From: Cristatella mucedo
Lineage: Eukaryota > Bryozoa > Phylactolaemata > Cristatellidae
Reading direction: 5' to 3'
DNA: 64,000 nt
Assembly: GCA_009760855.2 (NCBI GenBank)
Contig: WPIO01000005.1
Coordinates: 7,350,001-7,414,000, forward strand
The translations under genes and the position numbers were made by a program. Each line of letters starts with the position of its first letter. Positions within the stretch are counted from its first letter, which is position 1. A model generated the notes under the pieces. That model had not been told where the DNA came from, ran no database searches, and saw nothing but the letters and a program-made list of their open reading frames with translations. Shown one piece after another: positions 31,990 to 44,499 of this stretch.

Positions 31990-33412
31990 GACGAACATAC
32001 ATTTGTGCATGCACGTCTTGTTATATCATGACCTTGTAGATTGGCTGCATCTACGGTCTACTCCGTAGTATTGTCTAGTTTCCCAAGTGGTGTGTAGCAC
32101 GTGTACGTGTTCTATTAAGTGTCATTAAACCATGCTGTCATCCTTCTAATAGTAGTCCTGAGAGTGCGATGCTACCTGGGTCAGGAGTATCTAGGAAGGG
32201 TGGTCAAGCGGAAATGGGCCATCATATTGTCTCCCGTACACTACGATTGATAGGACACACCACCGTCCGGCTGTTACACGGTAAGCTGATCAGCTGTTTC
32301 AGTTTCAGCCTCCTAACAGCCCCCGGTACTGAAGAAACTTCAAGTTTGCTGTTCCATTCCTAGACTTAAAAGATTATTGGTAAATGAATCTTAATCTCTG
32401 CAGGTAATGGACTGTGGTGGTTGCTTCTACAATTCTTACAAAACTACTATCACGATTGCTGACTGTGACACATGCTTTACAGCAATCTTGAGCTGCGACT
32501 TTTATGCTCATCGTTTCAACGACTGTACTCTTGACTCAACTACGTTTCTCATTTTCTATTTACTGTGATGACTGCTAGTACGTTCGCAAAAATAGCTTAG
32601 GTGAAAATGCATTTAAGGAAAGAGTACTGTATAACAACCATTTTATCATTTTGGCTTTGTAGAGCTACTGGGAGAGATACCTGATATTACGTTTAAATAA
32701 ACTCAGTGCTCACGGAGACTCTAAAGGATTGTATTAGACTTAAGAACGGTTCGAGCAAGTTCTGGTGATTATCGTGCCCGCAAACGGAAGGCCGACTACG
32801 AAGTCATTATATTTAAGTGAATAGATTGTCCAAGGATTGCAGAATAATTTTAATTGGAAAATTATAGCTATAATACGATTTTTTTCTTTGATCATTGAGG
32901 ATGATTCATCGACTTGGGCCATTGCAGCCGGCGGCACGTCTTTCCATAAGAAGTCGCCTTATTGAGGGGGGTGGCACTCCATTTAGTCAGTAACCTTCAG
33001 CTGGACTAAAGTATATCGTCAATTTTCAACGAGGGAATAGCTTAGCTTCTTTTTGGATGTGAACTTGCAGTGTACTTTGGGAGGATGGTTGCCTAAGAAT
33101 TTTTATTCAAGCCTAGTTTTTGGAAAGGACTAATTATGCTCCATCTCTCGGAGTTTTGGAAGTTGTGTGCTTAAAACGGTATAATTTAATATTCAGTTGA
33201 AATTAAAAACGTATAAATCCTTTTGCTGGTAAATTCAAAGTGGATTTGAATTGATTGCAGTACTAATCTTACCAGTTACTGTCAGTTTCAGGATTTTGGT
33301 GGAGAATGGCCGAGCCCATGGTAGAGTATTTTCATTGGTAGATTTTCCAAACAATATACTGTAATACGCCATCAAATAGGCTTTTGACACGGTATTTCAC
33401 TTCTTGTTTTCA
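31990..33412 (+). repeat. Array unit 3: leader (U) segment
   Basis: Right-hand copy of 24737-26160. It lacks the first 350 bp of U because the duplication breakpoint lies inside the segment. By eye most positions are identical to unit 2, far closer than to units 1, 4 or 5. Confidence 0.75.
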
Positions 33413-34577
33413 CTTCATTGCGGTAGCCAGTATCGATTGAATTTTCGGTCAAATAATTTATCAGATGTTCCGTTAGAAGAACGCACATGAGAGTTAGTTG
33501 CAACGGTACAGATGCTTGTTTGATGACTGCTCGCTCCTCAGGTGCGAACGCTTGTTAGTTGGGTAGCAATAGCTCGTAACCATATAGCAATAGCTCGTAA
33601 TATGCGTGCTTTAAATGTGCCGTAGCACCACGTAATGTAGAAACCCATGCATGCGACAGGCTCGAGGTGAGAGTGATCGAAAAGTCACGGAGCCCTTAAA
33701 AGTCACACATAGAGCTAGTGAGCAAGAAAGTGTGCACACTATTTCTACTGATTATCAGTGGCCAAACTCCATCGCCTTTAAGGATAGCTACCAATCACTT
33801 TGACCCCATGACGTGTGATAACTATTGGGGGCTCACTACTTTATCGCCTTTGAGCTGGCATTAGGTAACTGACAGATAACAATGCACCCGGAGGACAACG
33901 ACAATACTTCATTCGGATGGATAACGGAAGTACTAATACATCTTACGACGACCTTATACATCTATTTTGATGGTAATAATTTTACATATTATGTTAAATA
34001 AAACCTAATCAAATGATTTATGATAGCATCCACGATGTCACCGAGTGTGAAACGAATTGCTGTTGTATCTTACAATGGGCAGTATAGTATGGGTTTAATC
34101 AAATGAGTTTGTGACACTGCAAAGCCTGGCCTCGTTTTAACGAGCCAAGTCTTGCGTTTTATCGGATATCTTATGGGGACTACATGCCTCGTTTATTTTA
34201 ATGAAGTTTTGGTCTTTTAATATAGCTTCGACTAACACCTACTGCGGCTAAAGCAGGCCCTTGATAGTATGAGCTCCCTGAGTCCTAACATCAATCCCTC
34301 AATTATACTTTGCCAGGGGCCAGGTGAAGTATACAGGCCAGGTGCAGCCTTCTGCCGGAATTTTGCCGGAAGTCGATTATATAGAAAAGAAAGCCCAGTA
34401 CACACGTCCCTGGGAGGCCCAATTTGTTTGGCTGTTTCTCTACCTCGCATCCTAATAATGATCGTTTGTGGCGGAATTGGTTAACTCACTGGGCTGCTAA
34501 GCGGCCTGCTGAGGAAGAGAAGAAGCTTTGTGTGATCGGAAGAATGCTAGCGTTACTTGAACAATTTCCCATAGCAG
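33413..34577 (+). pseudogene. Array unit 3a: Ty3/Gypsy reverse transcriptase remnant
   Basis: Duplicate of 26161-27300. The palm region 'LALGN*QITMHPEDNDNTSF'-type sequence lies near 33860-33920, again with frameshifts. 'CFSTSHPNNDRLWRN' (34424 frame) replaces the 'FLGLASYY' block. Confidence 0.72.
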
Positions 34578-34961
34578 TTGCGTTCAAAGCCAATCTTTCG
34601 CATGTTGAACTTTCCTCCACTATTCATTATTAGTTATAGATGCCACTGGTACCGATGTCGGGTCGTTATCAGGCATGTGGCTGATGAGACGGTGCATGCA
34701 GTGTCCGATATCACCAGAATTCTCCAAAAGAACGAACTCAAATATTCTACAGAAGAGCCTGATGCCTTGGCTATCATTGTGGCAGTGTGCCGTGTCCGAG
34801 CCAAATATCACTGTTTTTTCGCCCTAACTGACAAAAAGCTCTCGATATGGGTTGTAAACGGTAATCCTGAGTCTAAGCACTTGGCCAATCGGGCTCAGGA
34901 GCTCCACGAGTATGAAATAGAAAAAAACATGGAGTTGTGGGAAAGCCATCTCCAATTGTGA
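34578..34961 (+). pseudogene. Array unit 3a: Gypsy RNase H, best-preserved copy
   Basis: A 127-codon open frame, the clearest RNase H in the window: LQKNELKYSTEEPDALAIIV, then AVCRVRAKYHCFFALTDKKL, SIWVVNGNPESKHLANRAQE and LHEYEIEKNMELWE. These follow the Gypsy order of 'YS.TE.EALA', 'V.AV..FR.YL', 'F...TDHK.L', 'LARW.LELQEY'. The Glu of the TEEPDA block and the Asp of TDKK are present. The frame starts inside the domain; the N-terminal Asp block is missing, so it is not functional. Confidence 0.88.
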
Positions 34962-35702
34962 ATGAGCTGTCATCCGTAAAGAGCCTTGTGGTACTGTATT
35001 TTTAGGCACAATTATTGAACCTGCTGCCGATCAGGTGTTCATGAAGAAATGCAGTTAAGCGTTTCGCTCGTGCCCTGCATTGTGGATCTGGTTGGAGGTC
35101 AAGATGTTGGATACTGCAGGCAAGAGCTTAGACAGTCTGCACGCGATCATGGCTCGTTATTCCTACTGCTTCGAATGAATATCTCAATGTACAGGTTGCC
35201 GGAAGGCGTGAAGACTGTCGGTGGAAAGCGCTACCATGCAGTTGCAAGTGAAACAGAAGCTCCAAGAGAGCCTATTCCAAGAACATTCGGGCACCTAGTC
35301 GATATTGAGCCCGGTGCAATAGCAGTACTTCTGCTGGGGGTGGCTGAATATATTACAGAGTACGTAAGGATATGCAAGGCAGCCACTTCAAGTAGAGGTA
35401 CAGGGAATCGGACGAACTGCAACTGAAGAACATCTCAGTGGAATGACCTAGGCAGCGAGTTGCCCCGTACTCATGAAGAGCGATGCAGGACCAGGCAGGT
35501 CCTATGTACGCCGAGGCAGTCATTGAGGAGATTGTCTACGGGCAGCGTTCCAGATCGGATCCTTTTGGAATTCTTAGCCAGCGTTATGTCTTGAATTCTA
35601 AATAGGTTGGTATGCATGAAGTCCATCAACCGCAACTAGACACATCACCATACCAGCCGCTGAAGATGGGCCAGTACGGTGCTTTAGAAGCACACTTGCA
35701 AA
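34962..35702 (+). pseudogene. Array unit 3a: Gypsy integrase remnant
   Basis: Duplicate of 27721-28465. The frame at 35049-35426 contains GVAEYITEYVRICKAATSSR, keeping one Cys of the HHCC finger. The core end is damaged around 35590-35690 by a stop and a one-base change ('DGPVRCFRSTLAK'-like). It ends at the same internal junction as copy 2a. Confidence 0.8.
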
Positions 35703-36880
35703 AATCTTTTTTTAATTTTTTCCCCTTAATTTTTGTAGTCAGGATTGGATAACTATAAGGTCAATCTCTTTATCAGCCGTTCCGTTAGCAGAAACCACGA
35801 TAGTTAGTTGCAACGGTGCAGATGCTCGTTTGATGAATGCCTGCCCTCAGGTAAGAACGGTTGTTCGTTGAACATCAATAGCTCGTAGGGCTGTATTAAC
35901 CATGCTTTTAAGGTTCCGTAGCACATTGAAATGTAGAAACCAGGAAGGTAATTAGCTCGAGGGTAGAGTGATCAACAAGTCAGGGAGCCCATGAAAATCG
36001 CACGTAGAACTAGTGAGCAATACAGTGTGCACTTTCTTGTTCTATGCTGATTACTCGTGGCCTCATTCCGTAACCTTCAACGATACCTACTTATTACTTC
36101 GGCCCCACGACGCATGCCAACTATTTGGGGCTCACGACTTTGTCGCCCTTGAGCTGGTATCAGGTTACTGGCAGATAAAAGTGCACCCGGAGGACAACGA
36201 CAATACTTTATTCAGAATAAATTTCATAGGAGTATTACATTTATACAATGACTTTAGAGCTCTGTTTTATTGCTAGGCGTTTTATATTTTCTGGAAAATA
36301 AAGCCTGGTCAAATGATTTACGGTAACACCCACGATGTCATCTAGCTAAAAATGAATTGGTGCTGTAATTTACAGGATGCAGTATCGGCTTTAGAAAATG
36401 AGTTATGGACAGTGCAACGCCCGGCCAAGTTATAACGAGCCATGTCCTATGTATAATTGGATCTGTTGCAGGGACTACTTGCTTCGTTTATTTTAATAAC
36501 ACTTTGGCATTTTAATACATTTTTAACTAACCCCTACTGTGGCTAAAGGAGGCTTTCGATAGAATGAGGTCAAAGAGTATTAACATCAATCCCTCCCAAC
36601 GATACTTTGCCAGGGACTCGGTGAAGTATGTGGGCTACGTGTCATCTTTTGCCGGTATTTTTCCGGAAACCGATAAAAAAGAAAGGATCGGTCAGTATGC
36701 ATGGCCTCGGGATGCCCAAAGTTTTAATAAGTTTTTCGACCTGGCATCCTACAACTAAGATTTCGTTAAGGCATTTGTGGATTCACTGGGCTGTTAAACA
36801 ACCTGCTGGGGAATAGGGGATGCTTTGTGTGACAGGACGAATGCTAGCGTTACCTGAACAAATTCCTAGAGCAGATGGTT
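35703..36880 (+). pseudogene. Array unit 3b: Ty3/Gypsy reverse transcriptase, best-preserved copy
   Basis: The frame at 36013-36276 reads FYADYSWPHSVTFNDTYLLL, then DFVALELVSGYWQIKVHPED, matching the Gypsy RT blocks 'VDYR.LNSVT.KDTYPLP' and 'F.TLDL.SGYWQ..VHPED' in frame and in order. The frame at 36564-36758 has VKYVGYVSSFAGIFPETDKK and FNKFFDLASYN (connection to RNase H). The palm 'YxDD' segment between them is lost to frame changes. Confidence 0.88.
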
Positions 36881-37320
36881 TTAAAGTCAATCTTTCGAAT
36901 CTCAGAATTTTCTATACAGTTTGTCATTAGGTATTGATGCTAGTAGTGCCACAATCGGCCGTTATCAGTTTAGTGGGCAATGAGACGATGCATGCAGTAG
37001 CCGATTTAAGCAGAATTATCCATAAGGCCGTACTTATATTTGCTACAGTTGACTAGAATGCCTTGGCCGTCATAGGGGCGATGTGCCGCATTCAATGCCA
37101 AGGTCAGTGGTTTACTGTCCTGACTGATCAACGGCTCTCGGTGATGGAAACCAACGGCAATCCGTAGCCTCGGCACTTAGCTAATTGGGCTTAGGACATC
37201 TAGGAGTACGATATAGAAAACAAATTAGTCGGTGGAAAGGCAATCGCGATTGTGTAGGTTCTGTCATCCCTCAAAAAGCCTGCAGCAGCGTTTTTTGTTG
37301 GCATTATCATTGAAACTGCA
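36881..37320 (+). pseudogene. Array unit 3b: Gypsy RNase H remnant
   Basis: Duplicate of 29631-30065 with the same stops, showing that the damage predates the 7.25-kb duplication. Confidence 0.72.
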
Positions 37321-38537
37321 ACCGACGTGGCATTCATGAAAAAATGCGGTTAAACGTTCCGTTGGATTCCGGTATCACGGATTTGTTTTTAGGGCAAGAT
37401 GTCAGGGACTGCTGGCCAGAGCATAGAAAATCTGCACACGATCACGGCTAGTTATTCCTACTGATTTCGAATGCCTGTCCATATCAGTAGGTTGCAGGAA
37501 GGCGTGCAACCTGTTAGTGGAACAAGCTAATATGCAGCTGCAAGCTTAAGAGGAACGTGGCGACAGCCTATTCGGAGAGCAGTCGGGACCCAGACAATAC
37601 CGAGCCGGGTGCAATAGCCGTACTTCTGCTGGAAGTGACTGAAAATATCGCAGAGTGCGTAAGGGCATGCAAGGAGTACCAGCCTAAGAAACGGTACAGT
37701 AATAGGACAAGGTTCAACAGGAGAAGATCTCACGGAACGATCTTGGCAGCAAGTTGCTACATACGTGAGAAGAGAGATACTACACTAGACGGCTCTGACG
37801 TATGCCAATGTAGTCGTGAAAGAACTTGTCAAAGGCAGCGTTTTTGAACGGCCTCTTTCTTACTGTATTGCCAACCTCATGTCTCGAATGCTAGAAAGGG
37901 TGGGGTGCATGACGTCTATTAACCGCAACTGCAGACATCACCGGACCACCTAAAGAATGATTGGCCAGGAAATTGCTTTAGTGGCCCACTTGCAAAGATG
38001 GTTTCTATGTTTGATAGTTGCAAGCATTGTGATATGGGCTTGTACATATCGTACATGCTTTGTGCCTATCCTTATTACTGTCCAGAGCCCGCACATTTCA
38101 CTCTCTTTTAATATACTATGGCCTGGAGGCTCGCCTGTCTATAAACATAGTGCTGCCTGTGGACGAACCCTGGGAAAAGGACTATGTGCAAACTAAGTCT
38201 GATGAAAGAACAATATGGCAACTTAGGCTCAACAAAAGCGTAACCTGAGGCGTGGGCCCTTCGCTTATCGAGGAACATAACGATACGATCGCTTAAGTTG
38301 TAGATGTAAATGTCGCCGACGGCTCACTGAGCACACATCAACCGCTTGAAGCCAGCTTGGCATAGTGCAGGAACAAGCCGTACTGCTTACATAGAGAATA
38401 AACAATCCATACCTGACAGCTTTAACGATTCATTCCGGATTTAGACAGATGGGAGGCAAGTAATGATCAGGCATTCAGTTCCAGCCGATCGTGCCGATGT
38501 GATGTCACTAGCTAAAGGGACGGTGGAACCTCATATG
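37321..38537 (+). pseudogene. Array unit 3b: Gypsy integrase and C-terminal remnant
   Basis: The frame at 37557-37847 contains VTENIAECVRACKEYQPKKR, the HHCC finger tail with its first Cys kept and the second changed to Tyr. Then the core-end block at about 37900-38010 and GLEARLSINIVLPVDEPWEK (38060-38248). Same order as unit 2b. Confidence 0.85.
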
Positions 38538-38697
38538 TGCTTGCTTAGCTCAGTGTTGAAAGTGATTGCCTTTAAAGACCGAGGTCAAGGTGAATGATTT
38601 TGAATACCGAGAACGACGACTCGAGCCCCGTGGCTTATGTGAAGCTCCTAAATACAAGTTAATGTTTTCTTAGGGTACTTCAGACGTAAATGATTTA
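38538..38697 (+). mobile_element. Array unit 3: SINE-A
   Basis: 'ttagctcagtgttgaaagtg' (A box), internal repeat, 'gacgactcgagccccgtggc' (B box), tail 'gaagctcctaaatacaagtt'. Nearly the same as the unit 2 copy. Confidence 0.7.
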
Positions 38698-38756
38698 TAT
38701 TTACAAAACTCTACAACCACCCTAGCATGGAGTTGCACCTTCTACACCTAGGATGA

Positions 38757-39395
38757 AGCAATCAGACCGATGCACCAATCGTATTATGGCAAGCAGTAGC
38801 TCTATCGTGAGCCTCACACTTGCCAAACGACACCAGGTCTAACCAACCTGCACCGGGTCTCAGTCATGCTGCATATCGACTTCAAGGTTTTGTCACTCTG
38901 TTTGAAGCCCCTTCATCAAATCATTCAAGCTTATCTATCAGATCTACTCCCTCGCCAGGCAAACCATTTTGCCACCTGTTTTTCTGAATTAATTTGTTTA
39001 GATACACCTTAAGTGAACCTTGAATCATTCGGAGACATTGCCTTTAGTCCCTCTGCTCCAAAAGCCTGGAGTCACTACTGACTATGGTAAGGGAATCAAC
39101 TGATTGACGACATTTAAAAAGTTAAACACATCTATTTATCGCAGTATTTAGTGGGTTCCTGAGATTCGTTCTGTACGTTCTTACGAGTCCTGACAATCTT
39201 CTGTCTGCTACTACCTTTATTTCCACGTCGACCTGGTACACGTAATCTCGAATAGTGTTTGAATACTGTTGACATTGAGAATGCTACTAGTAACTATCTG
39301 ATCATGTTCCTTATACATATATACATATATTGTCTCAAAAACATTAAGTTCTTTGAGAGTGCTTTAAAGGATTTTATTATTATTAGTAGTAGTAT
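38757..39395 (+). mobile_element. Array unit 3: LINE 3' end with tail
   Basis: From the common truncation point through degraded ORF2 C-terminus ('gcctggagtcactactgac' region) to the terminal motif 'acattaagttctttgagagt' and an (ATT)n tail at about 39374-39386. Confidence 0.75.
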
Positions 39396-39399
39396 TGCA

Positions 39400-41665
39400 A
39401 GATTAAATGATGGCTTTACTGCCGTTGTACGGACGTTCTGTATGATTTATGATGTCTTTCAGCAGGTGAAAATGTAGATCCTGTAGTGATGTGGGCTTTC
39501 TACGGTGTTGTCCGGGGATACAAATAATTTAGTGCCTTTAATCATCCTTCATCATCGATCTTTTGCATTACCCAAATCAAACAGCACCTTCTGCTCAACG
39601 GCGAGAGACCGACACCCCAAAAAAGGACGTCACGATCCATCAGCATATCTAAGAGCTACCCATACCACAGACGGCATACACTGGCACTCCTGGGACATAG
39701 GTGGCTTGGCATAGCGACTTGGGAAGCCGATGGAGCAACATATAAGTTCGTGCACACGTCTTTCATTATCTAGTGCCCCCTGTAGCTATGCTGTGTCTAG
39801 GGCAATCCCTGCAGTATCGTCTAGTTTCTTCAAATGTATGTAGCAAATGCATCTGCATAAAGAACTTTGTAAGACTAAGCTACCATCCTTCTAAGGCTAG
39901 TATCGAGATAGCCGCTATTAGGGATCGGCACAAATGAGTAGTGAAGGTCAAGCAAGAACTGGCCACCGTACAGTCTCGGTTACATTTTGATCCACAAGGC
40001 CCAACACGGCTTGGCTTCTACACGCTAAGTTAAACCACGTTTAGGTTTCAGTATCGTAATAGTGACTGGCATTACGTGGAATATAAGTTAGCTGTTCCGT
40101 TCGTACGCTTAAAGATCACGGGCCACAATATCTTTTGATCAGCTTGTTCTAGACAGTAGAAGTAACTTGCACAATTCTCACTAAACAAATATCCTGACCA
40201 AGGCAAATTCTTTACATCCATATAGAGCTGTGACTTTTATGGCGATCACTTTCTTGAATGCACTCCTGACTCAACTATGTATCTATATTTCGTATTTATA
40301 GCTTGAGATGAAGGGTGTTCTGCCCAACGTTCACAAAAAGATGCATAGGTTTGAATGCAAATTTAGGAAATAATCCAACGTTACAGCAACTTTTTCCCAA
40401 TGGCTTTACAGAGTTACATGCTGAGATAAACTTCGTACAATTAAAATTTCACACTTCACACGAATATGAATTATAATTTGGATACATTTGATCCAATTTC
40501 TTGGCATTTTGTAGAGGATTTTAACAGAAAGGGCGAGTGTCCCGGAAATAGCAGTGCATTTAATGAGAATGGTCCGTCAGACCTTGATTAATTTGATCGA
40601 GTTCACTAAACACGGCTTTTAGAATCATATTCAAACAGAGTTAGAGCTAGACTACAATTTTAGGGTTTTCTTGGTCGTTGATGATTTATGCACTCGGGCC
40701 ATTGCAGTTGCCGGAGATTTCTTGTCTGAGAACCCACATAATCAAGGGCACTTAGTTTTACGTTTCCTTTAAACAAAGTTATGTATCATGTGCACTCGAA
40801 ACACGATCATTGCTTAGCGTATTTTAGGGTATTAGCTTGAGGTGTACTTTGAGAGGATGGCAGTATAACCCAGGTGTTTTCAGTCAATTTCAGTGAGTTG
40901 CACTAGATTTTTCTCACTCAAACTCTTGAAATTACAAAAGTGCGAACTTAAAACAGTGCTCTCCAACAAGCAGTATAATTTTCGAGCTCATTAAAACTAT
41001 TTCTGGCTAGTTTGTGAAAATTTAAATGAACACAGCCCTGGTCTCGGACATTGTAGTCAACTGCAGGGCATTGTTGGAAAATGGCCGAGCCAACTGTGAT
41101 GCAATTTCATGAGTTACCTTGATATAGGGTAAAATGTCATGCACCAATAAAATGGGGTTCGGACACGGTATTTCTTTTCATTTTTAATGCATTGTGGTAG
41201 ACAGCATTTGTGGTCTACTAGGTCGTCACAATTATAAGTCAGTCTATTAGAAAAATGCTTGTTGCGGTTAGTAGCAATATTAAATAATGAAAAGAATATT
41301 AGCTGATTTTTGGTCTCATTTGTATACATTATGGCAGAAGGCCATACGCAGTTATAACCACTGGACGCAGTTGGCACTAATGGATCGACTACATGAGGAT
41401 TTAAAAACACCACCCGGGTCTTTAAAAAAAGTACCTTACCTCCAGGGCTGTCGTTTGATGGCCACCGGCTCCTCTAGTACGTACACGTGTTCTGTTGGCC
41501 ATACATAGTTCATGAGCTAGTCATAAGCATGCTGTGAACATGCAGCAGCAATATTGAATCAATTTTAAAACGACAGCAAACATGCTCTATTTGTACTAGA
41601 TGCTCAGAAAAACCATAGTCGGGTATGCAAGGTTATAAGATTAATGCTTTGAAGATTGGAAGGGA
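39400..41665 (+). repeat. Array unit 4: leader (U) and pre-RT segment
   Basis: Landmarks shared with units 1-3 and 5: 'gatccatcagcatatctaag' (39632), 'tgtagcaaatgcatct', the block at 40670 ('cttggtcgttgatgatttat'), and the pre-RT block at 41100-41280. A 150-bp insert of unknown nature (about 41300-41450) is absent from unit 5. The RT is missing; a LINE takes its place. Confidence 0.65.
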
Positions 41666-41679
41666 TAGATTAACCGAGG

Positions 41680-43075
41680 TGCCTCTGAAATATGCGATGC
41701 CTCAGGGCTCCGTGCTAGGTCCGATTCTTTTCACTGCTTATACTCTCCCTGTTTGCCGATGTGACTGCAAAGTGCAATCTCGACTTTCTCTTCTATGCGG
41801 ATGACACTATGCTGTACCTTTGCTTTGATCCTTCCCAGCTTTCGAGCACCTTGATATCTTTCAAGTCCCTTGCTGCATTTATTGATGACAACCACACATG
41901 GATGGCAGCAAATTTTCTTAAATTAAATGATGTAAAACTAACTTTAGTTTTTTATGCAAACAGAGTGTGATTCAGAAATAGTAAAGGCTAACGCTCAAAA
42001 TCGGCTCTGCCAGCATATCTCCTGTTGAATCTGCAGGAAATCTAGGTGTCATGTTCCAAAGTAACCTTTCATTAGATGATCACATCAGCTCCACAATCAA
42101 GCCTGCCTACTTTCAGCTACATCAAATTGCTAAAATTCGGACATTTTAAAATAAATAAATAAATATTAGCTGATTTAACAGCCTCTATTGTATATTGACA
42201 GAAGAGCCTTTACGGCTATCACCACCGCTTGCAGCTGCTTTAAAGTATCGCCCCTCTCAGGATTAGAACCCACGACCTGGGGAACGAGGTCGTGAAAAGC
42301 AACCATCTCACCTAGTGTGCCATCACGGATAGGGCTACAGCATTTAAGTTAGTCGAAGCATTTGTGACATCCCTTTATGACTTCTGTAACTGACTGCTTG
42401 CTGGCCTACCGGCACGTGCAATCAGCCGCTTACAGCTGGTTCAAAACTATGTTGCTAGGCTTGTCTGTCGTGAGCGTCGCAGTTGCCACATCGCAACACG
42501 TCTCGCCGACCTCCTCTGGCTCCCAGTCAAGCCACGGATTGACTTCAAGGAATTGTCGCTCACTTTTAGGTCACTTCATTCTATGGCTCCAGCCTATCTC
42601 TCCGACATACTCCCCCATCAGGCCAAGCATCGTACCACCCGCTTTTCGGAATCCAACAGTTTACCAGTACCTCGTACGAACGTCGAGTCCTTTGGAGACC
42701 GTGCATTTAGTTCGCATGCTTCCAATGCCTGGAACTCACTCCCGACTAGCGACACGCCATCCCCATGAATTTATCAAATTTAAAAAGAAATTAAAAACGC
42801 CCCTATTTATGAGAGCACTTAGTGATTCCCGGTGATTCGTCATTTATTTGTTTTTGCGTGCGGAGACTGTGCATACTGCCATTAACCGCACTTGCATGCT
42901 GACCCTGCTCATGTCACCCCTAACCATGTTATTCATGTTGTTTATAAAGCGTGTTACCATTCACCATTCAATTGCGTTTCCCTTTCCTGCAAACGTAAAG
43001 CACCTAGAAAGAGATTGAGTTCTCTGACGGCGCTTCATCAAGTGTATTAATATTATTATTATTGTTGTTAATATA
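41680..43075 (+). mobile_element. L2/CR1-type LINE with RT palm, split by SINE-B
   Basis: The plus frame gives 'MPQGSVLGPILFTAYTLPV' (about 41698-41755, RT block with the PQGS..GP motif). The frame at 41761-41970 has FLFYADDTMLYLCFDPSQLS, the RT catalytic YADD motif, followed by IDDNHTWMAANFLKLND. After the SINE-B (42147-42322) the C-terminal module follows (42377-42835 in two overlapping frames, for example FRSLHSMAPAYLSDILPHQA). The 3' UTR and (ATT)n tail end at about 43075. The 5' part of ORF2 (endonuclease) is absent. Confidence 0.9.
42147..42322 (-). mobile_element. SINE-B inserted in a LINE
   Basis: Left boundary is an (AAAT)n tail after the LINE sequence 'aaattcggacattt'. The minus-strand body matches the 10.3-kb copy, the B box is 'ggtcgtgggttctaatcctg', and the A-box side is 'actaggtgagatggttgc'. 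LINE sequence resumes at 'acggatagggctacagca', which in uninterrupted copies follows 'gcttgttta' directly. Confidence 0.82.
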
Positions 43076-43219
43076 GGATCAATAAGCATGGATGTAGAAC
43101 TATATAAAAACTCCGTCTTTTGTTTAATCAATATAAAGAAATTAAAATATGTCCGCAGAGATAGTTTGAGTCCACCTAGGCACCGAGAAAACGCGAGGCA
43201 TCCTTACAAACATTTATCT

Positions 43220-44460
43220 CTAAAAAAATCCGAATGAGCAATATTGGGGCCGCCACTAACCATCCACAGCTCTAGAGAGGGTAATACAATTAAATAAGTA
43301 GCTGTTAAATAATTTTACTAGTGACTGATTTATTCTTTGTTTTTTTATGTGTCATGTTGTCCTAAGTTAGTAATCTTCTGATTTTAATAAAGTCTTTATG
43401 CTTTTCAATTACAAAGCCGTGTTTTCATAGTCATTGGTTTTAACAGAGACTCCAAAACTTTTGATATTATATGCCAATGCATTCAAGAACTTCTTTAGTT
43501 CTATTACAAATTGAAGCTATGTAGTTATTTCACAGTATAACTCAAGCTTTATCATTGCCAGCACCCCGAACGGCAACGGTAAACTGCGTTTTTACTGTGA
43601 GAATTCACCTTGGTAGTTAGAATTCACCTTTATAAATAGTGCAAAGTTTCAATTTGAGATACCTTGCGCATTAGCTAGACACTCCGAAGTTAAGAAAAAC
43701 CCCTGCTAAATTATTCTTTGATTTATTTTTGTTTGAGTTCAGGAAAATATTGATAATCAATTTAACTTCTTTACAATATTGGTTAACAAAATCAATTGAC
43801 GTCAAGCTAAACATGATGACATCGATATCACAACGCCCTCCTCACTGTCTATAGAACTTATAGAATAACTATAGAACTACAGAACAACGGTAAATAAGGA
43901 TTAATGAAGGCAAGTCTGCTCCCGATTCTCAAAAAAATGGACTGGTGCACAACTACGCCAAAAAGCTATATACCACAGCTTACAATTAAAGAAAGTTACG
44001 AAGACTGCGACAGGACAATGGTTAGTCGATTTGATGTTTAAACTGAAGATAGAGCAGCCGCTCCAGTGCATGGATGTATTTACAGCCACGAGCTAGAAGC
44101 GAGACGTCGCGCAATAGTATCCAACGCCATATACAAGTTAAATGGAAATCCCGGACCAATTGTGGTCCAATACAAATTGAAGGCACACAGCTATACATAG
44201 TATCTTCCATATGCTTATGCAAAAATAAATAAAGTTCCAAAACGAATATTGAATATGAGAAATGAAGACGCTTGTGACCAGAAGCTGTTCAGCATACTTA
44301 TTTTTATTCTGTACAGGACCACACCCATATAACCAAATTCACAATACAATGCCACAACTAGTGTGCTTGAGAGCTGAAGGCGTGGTAATACGGCAGAACC
44401 TAAGATGTGAGATAAGCAACGAAGATTACTGTGGGAACTCTAACTAACGAAGCTGTTCAA
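43220..44460 (+). repeat. X segment, copy 1
   Basis: About 1.2 kb alignable with 52080-53280. Shared blocks include 'tgccaatgcatt', 'tcattgccag.accac', 'atgacgatatcgata'/'atgacatcgatatc', 'aagctatataccac' and 'atgccacaac.agtgt'. No coding domain recognised. It lies just after a LINE tail in both places. Confidence 0.7.
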
Positions 44461-44499
44461 GTTGCGCTGTACCATTCTTTTCCAATACCCAGGAAAGCA

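Noticed and set aside
34578-34961. A domesticated host gene derived from Gypsy RNase H
   Set aside because: The open frame is only 127 codons, starts inside the domain and lacks the first catalytic block. Its duplicate at 27346 is frameshifted. Nothing indicates selection.
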